DNA from: Phlegmacium glaucopus | Taxonomy: Eukaryota; Basidiomycota; Agaricomycetes; Agaricales; Cortinariaceae | Reading direction: 5' to 3' | DNA length: 64,000 nt | Assembly (NCBI GenBank): GCA_015039465.1 | Contig: MU130625.1 | Span: 69,515-133,514, forward strand | Shown: piece after piece, positions 21,901-29,869 of the stretch | Layout of the letters: the number at the start of each line of letters is the position of its first letter | Position numbering within the stretch: the first letter of the stretch is position 1 | Program-made: the position numbers and the translations under genes | Notes under the pieces: model-generated | What the model was told of the DNA's origin: nothing | What the model saw: the letters and a program-made list of their open reading frames with translations, nothing else | Databases searched by the model: none

Positions 21901-24171
21901 ATCATCTTGAGTGTAGATATGTTGATTATAATCTAAAATAACCAGTGAAGCTCATAAATGAAAATTTCAAACAAATAAAGCATACTCTTTACTGGTGAGA
22001 ATCTACCAGCAATCTCTTTGAGGACAGGCTTAACTGTGGGATGGACTTCATGCTTGAATGAAGCTGAAGGCTTGAGATTTGTGAAGTCCACATCTGCTGG
22101 ATTCTGATTTGAAAAATATAAAAGGACTTTGCCTTCAACAGGCATAGCATTCTCCTCAACAATATCTCCTGCATCAGCAAAATTGAAGACATTGCCATAG
22201 GCATTGCCACGAGAGAAGCCACCAGTCACCCGTGAAGATCCTTCAAGATGGGGAGGGCTATTTGGTGGACTGACCATCTGAATATCCTCTAAATTCTCCC
22301 TCTCCCTCTCCCTCTCCCTCTCCCTCCTCCTCCTCCTCCTCCTTCCCCTCCTCCTCCTCCTCCTCCTTCCCCTTCCCCTTCTTCCCCTTCCCCTCCTCCT
22401 CCTCTTTCTCCTCCTCCTCCTTCTCCTCCTCCTCCTCCTCCTCCTCCTCTTCATCACTTTCATTGCTGCTGGTGTTAGCAACCATAGTGGTGGATGTAGA
22501 TGGCTTTGCCACCTCCACTGCACGCCTTGCACGGGATGAAGGAACTGAGAGTGTGGTTGGGACACTGGTGTTCATCTGCAGTCTCTTTGGGGGAGCCACA
22601 GAGATGCCTGAGTCCTCAAGAAGACGTTCAGACCTACATAGAAAAATAATGCTGAGACAAAAATTTCATACTAAGGTAACAATATTACCTTGGTAAATGT
22701 GCCAAATGAGCAGCATCTAAAGGAGTGTCCTGATCATTCTGCAATGAAGTTTTCCTTCAAAAAAATAGACAATAAATTATTTTATTGACAGTGGTCTAAT
22801 TGTATATACATACCTGATAATGATAATAGTTTGACAAAATAACATAAAGAATAAAAAGAATAAAAAGAATTAGAATGCATGTATTGATAGGACACAGGTA
22901 GGTGTTATTTACTTACCTAAATAGTAAAGTTGATTAATGAAACACACGTACGACAAGCGTACATGTGTTTCGTGTGGTTAAACATTGCAGATGGGGGATA
23001 ACATACCTACAAAAGGTCAAAAAGTTAGACGGAACGCACATACGTGCGTCCAGGAGAGGCTAAATGGGGGTGGTGGTAATTACTTACCTAAATAGTAAAA
23101 TAATTAGTGAAACACACGTACGACAAGCGTATGTGTGTTTCGTATGGTTAAACACTGCGGATGGGGGATAACATACCTACAAAAGGTCAAAAAGTTAGAC
23201 GGAACGCACATACGTGCATCCAGGAGAGGCTAAACGAGGGTGGTGGTAATTACTTACCTAAATAGTAAAAGTAGTTAATAAAACACACGTACGACGAGTC
23301 GTACATGTGTTTCGTGTGGTTAAATGATGGGATGGGGGGATGACATACCTACAAAAAAATGTCAGACCGAACACACATGCATGTGTCCGGGGGGGGCCTA
23401 AACAAGGGTGTAGTGACTTACCTAAATAGTAAAAGTAATTATTGAAACGCACGTACGAGGGTACGTGTGTTTGGGTGGTTAAATGATGGAATAGGGGGGA
23501 TAACATACCTAAAAAAAATCAAAAAAATCAGACCAAATGCATGTATGTGCGTTCGGGGGGGAGGGGGTTAGATGAGGGTGGTAGTTGCTTACCTAAATAG
23601 TAAGAGTGATTAATAAAATGCACATACGGCAAGTGTACGTGCGTTTGGGTGGTTAAACAATGGGATGGGAGGATAACATACCTACAAAAATCAAAAATCA
23701 GACCGAACACACGTACATGCGTTCGGGAGAGGTTAGATGAGGGTGGTGGTAGTTACTTACCTAGATAGTAAAAGTGGTTAGTAAAATGCACGTACGGCGA
23801 GCATACATGTGTTCGGGGTGGTTAACCAATGAGGGGGAGATGACACACCTATACAAAGGACAGAAAGTCAGACCAGACGCACATATGTGCGTCCGGGGGT
23901 GGGTTAAACGAGGGAAAAGTAGACTACATACCTTTCTTTATTGTTTACTTTGCCTTTTCCATCCTTTCTCCTCCTTTCTGATGTTTTTCCTTCTGTTTTT
24001 TTTGGTCGTTTTCCCATCTTCGTCAGTGCCACGTGGCAGTGACTTTGATTTCTTTGATTTTTGTTGTGATTTGTTGGCATTTGATTGCTGGCATTTGCGT
24101 GTGGTCGATGCAGGGGGCGTTGACCCGCCATTCTTGGTGCTGGAATGGGTGGTCTTGGGCATGGTGGTCAT
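18942..24171 (-). CDS. CxC5/CxC6 cysteine-cluster KDZ-related transposase, copy 2 (multi-exon, some damage)
   Basis: Proposed exons, 5' to 3' on the minus strand: 24171-23932, 22754-22689, 22633-21986, 21932-21799, 21668-21193, 21137-19184, 19136-18942 (about 1237 codons). Introns have GT-AG ends and, in several, CTAAC-like branch sites. Order: basic exon 1 (RKCQQSNA); an acidic Glu-rich run; DGVWNIKGRYKM; CVCGAASDKG; a Lys-rich KKKGKGKEKEK stretch; hydrophobic segment; first Cys cluster (CLSAQC, CPGCSTTY); second cluster (HCAYDDC to CEEHK); then CIDKAC, DSYHYKNH and ACEQLN, my candidates for the D-C/H-E transposase core. Defects: a TAG after WCNPAP (near 19265), a reading-frame change across the GAGGGA repeat near 22300-22450, and a stop close to the end of exon 1 in the preferred frame. 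The exon model is inferred by hand. Confidence 0.6.
22905..23931 (-). repeat. tandem array of intron-like units inside intron 1 of copy 2
   Basis: A 164-171-bp tandem repeat of six monomers. On the coding strand each monomer is two intron-like halves: GTAAGT to TTTTGTAG, then GTATGT to CTATTTAG, joined directly as AG|GT with no exon between. Plus-strand positions of the ACTTACCTA junctions: 22911, 23082, 23252, 23416, 23587, 23755; of the ACATACCTA junctions: 23001, 23171, 23343, 23503, 23676, and a degenerate one at 23843. Halves carry branch-like TCTAAC or CACTAAT 15-25 bp before the AG. Each half also contains a diverged CGTACG-type palindrome. The exon 1 donor GTATGT lies at 23931. Confidence 0.8.
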
Positions 24172-24304
24172 TGGTGTTATCGATGAGATGTGACAAATGT
24201 AACGGGTTGTGATGTGATGAGCTACATTACAGCTCAGAGGCCGCTTGTGCCGAAAAGCCAAAATATGGAGGTAATAAATACCTTACCTTTACTATGCCAA
24301 GAAA

Positions 24305-24369
24305 GTCCTCATGGCTCAGTTGGCTTCAGCGCCCTGTTGTATGCACGGGGCCCTGGGTTCAATTCTCGT
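24305..24369 (+). ncRNA. tRNA-like or SINE-like promoter sequence, cut by a solo LTR
   Basis: TGGCTCAGTTGG fits a polymerase III A box and GGGTTCAATTC a B box, spaced as in a tRNA. CCTGT/ACGGG can pair as an anticodon-like stem. The T arm cannot be completed because an LTR starts at 24370, and the sequence beyond it (TCGTTCATG) does not restore pairing. It is therefore a tRNA pseudogene or the head of a tRNA-derived SINE rather than a working tRNA. Confidence 0.35.
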
Positions 24370-25251
24370 TGATGTACCTGCGGTGGGATCAGACCGCAAG
24401 TAGTGACGTAGTTCAGAGGGGTTAATGTAGATTTCCTCGATAGAAGTTAAAGAGAAGTCCGCGGTATTGAAATATGCAAGAAGAGTAGACCGCGAGGATA
24501 GTGAAGTTTGCGAATGATTACGCGGTTCGCAAAGTAGCTTAAAGGATGAGACTATTGACTTAGAACGTTGCTGCAAAGTTTATGGGATCAAAACTCTGGC
24601 CGTCTCTTGTTCACCTTGCCTCCTACTTGCTACAGGTACTTAATACAAGAGTAACAAGCTAAGCCAGGTGCGGATATGCGAAACAGTAATGTAAAAATTG
24701 AGCTAATGCGAAGTCACATGAGCCCAGTAGTTTGGTAACAAAGAGATAGGGGATAGAATAAAAATAAAAGTGATGAGTAAGGAGGTCAGTTGAATGACCT
24801 CCTGTTTCGAAGGAGAGGATAAAATAATAATATATATGGAAAATCAAAAGAAAGTAAGTTGAAAACAAACACGGACCGCGATCAAACCAGTGAAAGGGAT
24901 GCGTATGCGAGCCGTGAAAGACCGCAAGATTAAAGAGAAGCTGTGCGAAGATGTGGTTGCGAAGGAAAGAAATGGCTAAGTCCAGTATTGATAGAGAAAG
25001 CTGAAGATATGTCGAAGTACGAAATGCGAAGAGGAACGAGGGTATGTTGGATAGTTAAGGAGGTCGTAGGAGTGATGTGCGGAGGTCATGCGAGGAATAT
25101 AGTATGTTGTGCGAGATGCGGAGGATGTGCGAGAACTGCAAATGATGGTGCGAACGAAACTGGTACCCGCGAGGTATCTGCGTATACTGTGAAGTTGTTA
25201 AAACGCAAAAATAACCAGTTTAAGAACCTAGAGGTTATATGGGTCCTATCA
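24370..25251 (+). mobile_element. solo LTR, 882-bp family, copy 1, TSD TCGT
   Basis: TGATGTACCTGCGG to GGGTCCTATCA, flanked by TCGT on both sides (24366-24369 and 25252-25255). Two highly similar copies lie at 36038-36918 and 41342-42221. An inverted word AGGAGGTCA/TGACCTCCT at about 24780-24802 can form a hairpin. Frames inside it on both strands are not conserved as genes. Confidence 0.9.
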
Positions 25252-25758
25252 TCGTTCATGTCTTTTTATTGTTACTATTATGTAATAATGTGTATTAATA
25301 TGTAATAGCAATAATAATATGTAACTAAGTCCGGGATTTTTGGAATAAGTCCGGTGGATCTGGTTGGTCTCCGGACAGGAATTATTCTGGAAATTCTGGT
25401 GAAAAAGGTCAGACCAAGACCGGAATAATTCCTGAAAAAGGCTGGACCACCAGCCAAAGTTGGATTCCACCAGAATCCGACTGGAATATGTGGGGGAGTG
25501 TAAAGACCTCCCTGACCTTAACAAAAACCTTAACACAACCTTAACAAAAAACCTTAACAAAACCTTAACAGAAGTATTTTCCCAGCCAATTTGTGTCTTA
25601 TTTGCTTGGATCCACTCAGAATATGCTTGGACTCCTTGGACTCCACTCAGGATCTGCTCAGACTCCTCGGACTCTGCTCAGAATTTGCTCAGACTCCTCA
25701 GACTCCGCTCATAATTTGCTCAGACTCCTCGGAATCCCTGGGGGACTGTAAATTACTG

Positions 25759-25929
25759 ATCTATAAAATAAATCCAGAACAGTGAAACAGGAGCTCCAGA
25801 GGAGCTAGGTGAAATGGGGAGATAAAATATAAGAACTAAAGCAAAATAGGAAACAGGAGACTGGTCATCGCTCCAAGGGTGCTGATTAGCTAATGAGTGA
25901 TGCAGTGATGTATGAGCAATGCAGCAATG
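25759..25929 (-). mobile_element. upstream part of the split LTR-like sequence
   Basis: Continues the sequence of 17691-18153 on the other side of the outer TIR element (TSD ATCTATAA). It ends at the alpha-type terminus of the next element at 25930. No gene. Confidence 0.4.
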
Positions 25930-27585
25930 CAGTACTTTTCTGTCCCCCACCAGTTCCACTCAGATCTGATCAGAACCAGTCAGAATCGGAGCAGATCTGA
26001 GCAGTTCTGACTGGTTCTGATCAGAACTGCAATACTTATAAGTCAATTCCTACTAATTCATCTTTTCTAACTTTTCAAACATATCAATTTAAATTTAAGA
26101 AGTTTATTGAGGGGGGATTAGTTACTAATACATTAGAATCACAAAATAATATATTTAGTTAATATCAGAAAAATGAAATAAAGGCAGTAGGTGGTCAAAA
26201 TGGGTGGGTAGAGTGTAAAAATGGGTGGGTAGAGTGTAGAAATGGATGGGTAGAGTGTAGAAATGGATCAGTAGGGGGTGGAAATGGGGGTGATGGGGGT
26301 GAAACGGGGGTGATGGGCATCTATTTGTCATCGTCGGGGTGTATTCATTGTCATCTGGGCGTCATTGGGGTGTATTCGTCATCTTGAGCATCTATTTGTT
26401 GTTGTTGGGGTGTATTTGTTGTTGTTGGGGTGTATTTGTTATCATTGGGGTGTATTTGTCGTCATTGGGGTGTATTTGTCATCATTGGGGTGTATTTGTC
26501 ATCACGGGGGGTGTATTTGTTGTCTTGGGGCCTAGTTGTTGTCATGGGTGGGTATTCGTCGTCCTCGGGGCGTATTCATCATTGTCAGGGTGTATTCGTC
26601 ATTGTGGGGGTGTATTCGTCGTCTCGGGCATCTATTTGTCGTCGTGGGGGGTGCATTCATTGTCGTTGGGGTGAATTCAGCGTTGTGGGGGTATATTCAT
26701 TGTTGTGGACGTGTATTTGTCGTCTTGGGCATCTATTTGTCATCGTGGGGGTGTTTGTCATCGTGGGTATCTATTCATCGTCATGGGCATCTATTTGTCA
26801 TTGTGGGGGGGTATTTGTCGTCGTGGGCGTCTAGTAGTTGTTGTGGACGTGTGTGCGTCATCATACATGTGTACGGGTTGTTTTTTGTGTTGTTCTTGTT
26901 GTACATGTGTTGCGTCGTTGTACACGTCGTGTGTGGTTGTTGTAGGCGTAGTGGTTGTTTGTTGTCATTGTACATGTTGTATGTCGTCGTCGTCGTCATA
27001 CATGACCTATTATAACATGTTAGCAGTGAATTAGAATAGAATAAAATAACAAAATATCCCTCCCTCGGATGGGAGGGTTACCATTGGTTATGGTCCTCAT
27101 TGTTATGGCGGCTGTCGAAATGGGCATTGTTGAAAATGGGTGGTGTGAGAAACAGAAGATGAGATCAACAAACAGTGACGGGTGCATCACATGTGATCAC
27201 GTGATCACACCCCTTGCACTGAACAAAATACATGATTTTGATGGCAACAATGTCATTGCCATCTAATCTCAATATATTGGTTTGTTGTGCTACTTGACAT
27301 ATTACTAATTATATTATTTTTCTAGTAAACTTAAGTGATTCATTTGTTGATCTAACTTAATTCTGCTCGGAATCTGACCAGATTCTGCTTGGAAATGGTC
27401 AGATTCTGCTTGGAAATTGGTCAGAATTAAATCTGATTAGATCTGATCAGATCTGGTATTTCTGATCAGATCTGATCAGAATCTGGTCAGAAAAATTGGC
27501 CCTATTACTGCCATTTGGGCTTGTAAAAATTCTGACCAATTCTGATCAGATCTGATCAGATCTGGTGGATCACAGCAAAGACCTC
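25930..27585 (+). mobile_element. TIR element, GATC family, no matching TSD
   Basis: Left end CAGTACTTTTCTGTCCCCC (alpha); right end GGTGGATCACAGCAAAGACCTC (beta, to 27585). Between them: GATCAGAACC palindromes, a GGGTGGGTAGAGTG repeat, the 20-bp minisatellite (26300-26900), a poly-C/poly-G bracket, the GTGATCACGTGATCAC block and a terminal GATCAGATCT array. Flanks are CAGCAATG and AACTTTTG, so there is no TSD. This suggests that a recombination event exchanged one flank. Non-coding; the frames at 26339-27034 come from the minisatellite. Confidence 0.75.
26300..26900 (+). repeat. 20-bp minisatellite (GGGGTGTATTTGTCGTCATT type)
   Basis: Array of about 30 units, 20 bp each, with TCGTCATTGGGGTGTATTTG as a typical unit. 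It is the complement-type relative of the array at 7560-8075 and of those at 48190-48700 and 55215-55710. Confidence 0.8.
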
Positions 27586-27854
27586 AACTTTTGGTATTTC
27601 TCTCTGAGTCTATCCAGATCATCAGAGAGCCAAACAGAATTATTTTGACAAGCCTCAAGCTGAGTTGAGAGTGATTCACATAAAGAAGTATTTTCTGCAA
27701 GAGAAGCCCTCAAACTCAAGATAACTATGTTGGCAGACTCAAGCTCAGAATGCAGATCAGAGACATCTGTTTCCAACTGAGGGGTAACCTCTGAGACTTT
27801 TGCACCCTTCTGAGCATTAGCTTTCCTGGAGACAGTAGTCTTCTTAGGAGGCAT
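27586..27854 (-). pseudogene. N-terminus of a coiled-coil protein, truncated by a TIR element
   Basis: On the minus strand a frame beginning with a real ATG (MPPKKTTVSRKANAQKG) continues for about 90 codons with heptad-like leucines (LHSELESANIVILSLRASL, then LSTQLEACQN, then LDRLREKYQKL). It is a basic N-terminus followed by a coiled coil. It runs directly into the beta terminus at 27585, where the frame dies within four codons. The rest of the gene is not on the other side of the element. I do not recognise the family; it may be a gag-like or host protein. Confidence 0.4.
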
Positions 27855-28084
27855 GATGTCACCTGTCAGAATCTCATAAGTTATAAATAGAACATTTTTA
27901 AACTCTTAAACACTTGCTTTGGAGGTAAACTACTGTTGGGTTAATCAGAATATAACTTCAAGCTTGTTCAGCTCAGAGGGAGGTGGTAGTTAAGAGGAGA
28001 GAGATACTAAGCCATGAGGTGCATGCATGCATGAGTTCAGGTTGAGTTCAGGTTCAACTGTTTTGGGGGTGGCTGTGCTCTCTA
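27855..28084. other. no gene recognised
   Basis: Upstream of the coiled-coil start; contains ATGCATGCATGCATGAG and GAGTTCAGGTTGAGTTCAGG short repeats. Confidence 0.3.
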
Positions 28085-29130
28085 TCTGTGCACTGAAACT
28101 TCTAAGCAATATAACACTTCAATTATTCATTTCTGCAACATATTTTGATGATGAAAATTTCTCTACAATGTATTACAAACATTTCTCAGCAGTTATTTTA
28201 TTTTATTGCAAACTCAGGACCCTATAAATGGGCAATTTCTACCCACATCCCTAGCAAAATGTGATTTTTTCGACTTCCAGCCACTAGAACACTTCAGAAA
28301 CTGGTTTCCATAACTAGTTTTGGTGTTGCGAAATGCTTTAATATGTACATTTAACATTTATCAGTAGTTATTTTATCTTATTTTGCACCCAGATCCTTAT
28401 AAATGAACTGTTTCCAGCTAAATCCTTGAAAAAATGCAGTTTTGGCAACTTCTAGCCTATAGAACACTTCTAAAACTTGTTTCTGTAACTCATCCTATTG
28501 ACACAAAATCTCTACCATGTATTATAAACATTTCTCAGAAGTTAAATATTTTATTTCATGTTCAGACCCTTACAAATGAGTGAGCTACTGCCAATTCCCA
28601 CCCAAAAATGCGAATTGTGTGAATTCAAACCTATAGAAATCTTCAGAAAATAGTCTCTGCAGCTATTTATGTGACCAAAAATCCTCTACAGTGTATTAAA
28701 AACATTCCTCAGGAGTTTTATTATTTTATTTCACACTTAAAATCCTACAATTGAACAAACTCCACCCAAATCCCTGCTAAATTGCAATTTTTGAGACTTC
28801 CAGCCTATAGAACCCCTCAGAAACTGGGTTCTGCAACCTATCCTGGTAACAAATATTACTCTACTATGTATAATATTATTTCTTAGGAGTTACATTTTGT
28901 TATTCTGCCTTCAACCCTTCACAAATGAGTGATCTTCAGCTAATTCTCACACAAATTATGAAGTTTGAGACTTCCAACCTATAGAACACTTCATAAACTA
29001 GTTTCCATAACTCATCTTGGTGATAATAAATGCTCTAAAATATACCCTAAACATTTCTCAGGAGTTAAACCTTCTGATTTTACATGTTGAGCCTAATAAA
29101 ATGAGTGATAACAAGCCAATGCCAGTCAAA
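28085..29130 (+). repeat. 174-bp diverged satellite, six monomers
   Basis: The marker ATTTCTCAG (and one-base variants) falls at 28181, 28356, 28530, 28704, 28878 and 29053: spacings 175, 174, 174, 174, 175. Each monomer also has AACTCC/ACTTCCAGCCTATAGAACACTTC and CCTTACAAATGAG segments. Monomers differ by perhaps a fifth to a quarter of positions, yet the length is almost invariant. No conserved reading frame. Confidence 0.9.
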
Positions 29131-29361
29131 TTGATGGCTGAAGCTTCTAAGGAATAGAACTCTTCAACAACTCATTTATGAGATTTGTTTTGGTGAGAGA
29201 ATATGCTACCCATATCTCATACTTGGAGCATGAAATTAAAAATTATAATCCCTGAGAACTGTTAAGAATCGAAAATATAGCATATTCTCTCACCAAAACA
29301 AATCTCATAAATGAGTTGTTGAAGTGTTCTATTCCTTAGAAGCTTCAGCCATCAATTTGGC
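29115..29361. repeat. long inverted repeat (hairpin), arms about 88 bp
   Basis: The left arm (about 29120-29207: TTGATGGCTGAAGCTTCTAA, then GGAATAGAAC, then ATTTGTTTTGGTGAGAGAAT) is matched by its reverse complement at about 29277-29361, with a loop of about 70 bp. It sits at the right end of the 174-bp satellite. No coding potential. Confidence 0.85.
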
Positions 29362-29439
29362 TGGGGAAACATGCATCCAGGAACAATTACACACATTCAT
29401 AAAATTTTATTTATTATATCTGATTCACATCCTATTTAT

Positions 29440-29784
29440 ATGGATATAGATGACTCAAACTCCCCTCTGGGAATGTTGTACAGAGGAGGAAGTCAGTGTC
29501 TCACTTTCTGAAGTGTGACACAGGTGTGACACATGCCAAGCCAGATGTCACGGGTGACAGGTGTTGCCCACCACCAGAATAATATATAACATCACTGTAT
29601 TCCCTAAATAGGAATGAGGTAGGACCAAACTAGGAATGGTGTAGGAATGGTCAGGACAATGGTGGGAATGAACAGGACTATACCAGGAATAGCAGGACTA
29701 TACTAGGAATCCTAGGAATAGCAGGACTATACTAGGAATCCTAGTGGAGTCCATTAGGACTTGGTGGGGGAGTGTAAAGTTCTG
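29440..29784 (+). mobile_element. TIR element fragment, right end only
   Basis: Ends in GGTGGGGGAGTGTAAAGTTCTG, a right terminus like that at 25510. Inside it are direct repeats of AGGAATAGCAGGACTATACT, a further subterminal motif variant. No left terminus was found, so its extent to the left is uncertain. Confidence 0.5.
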
Positions 29785-29869
29785 CGCAGAAGACCAAAGC
29801 TGATAAGGTATATCTGTTTGTGCTAATTCAAATACTCTGAAATATATTGAGTCGTAACTTATGTAGTCC

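Larger units (their letters stand above)
18440..25510 (-). mobile_element. 7071-bp autonomous-type TIR element, TSD CCTGACCT, carries transposase copy 2
   Basis: Left end CAGTACTTTACCCTCCCCC (from 18440); right end GGGGGAGTGTAAAGACCTC (to 25510). Both are followed inward by TATTCCAGTSGGATTCTGG-like palindrome words (CCAGTGGAATTCCACTGG at the left). The 8-bp TSD CCTGACCT is perfect (18432-18439, 25511-25518), and the flanks join into the CTTAACAAAAC centre of the outer element. The cargo is the CxC5/CxC6 KDZ-related gene on the minus strand plus a later 882-bp solo LTR. KDZ elements are known to be large TIR transposons with 8-bp TSDs, which agrees. Coding damage suggests this copy is no longer fully active. 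Confidence 0.85.
18154..25758. mobile_element. outer TIR element (CTCAGACTCC family), TSD ATCTATAA, interrupted
   Basis: Left end GAGGTCTTTACACTCCCCC (18154 on); right end GGGGGACTGTAAATTACTG (to 25758), complement CAGTAATTTACAGTCCCCC. Perfect 8-bp TSD ATCTATAA at 18146-18153 and 25759-25766. Without the inserted element it is about 526 bp: a subterminal array of GGACTCCACTTGGACTGC words at the left, CTTAACAAAAC repeats in the centre (18355-18420 and 25515-25568), and an array of CTCAGACTCCTCGG words at the right. It has no coding capacity, so it is non-autonomous. Confidence 0.85.

Noticed and set aside
22258..22565. Highly basic or acidic low-complexity proteins in two frames
   Set aside because: Both come from the same GAGGAG/GAGGGA run; only the parts that join the transposase exons were kept.
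24316..24576. ORFs shared by the three 882-bp solo LTRs (for example 86 and 99 codons on the minus strand)
   Set aside because: They recur only because the LTR recurs, their lengths differ between copies, and they run across LTR boundaries.
25922..27593. TSD for the element at 25930-27585
   Set aside because: Flanks CAGCAATG and AACTTTTG do not match; the element was kept as a feature but its flanks are not from one insertion.
28085..29130. CRISPR-like array
   Set aside because: The units are 174-bp diverged satellite monomers without short identical repeats and unique spacers, and the genome is eukaryotic.
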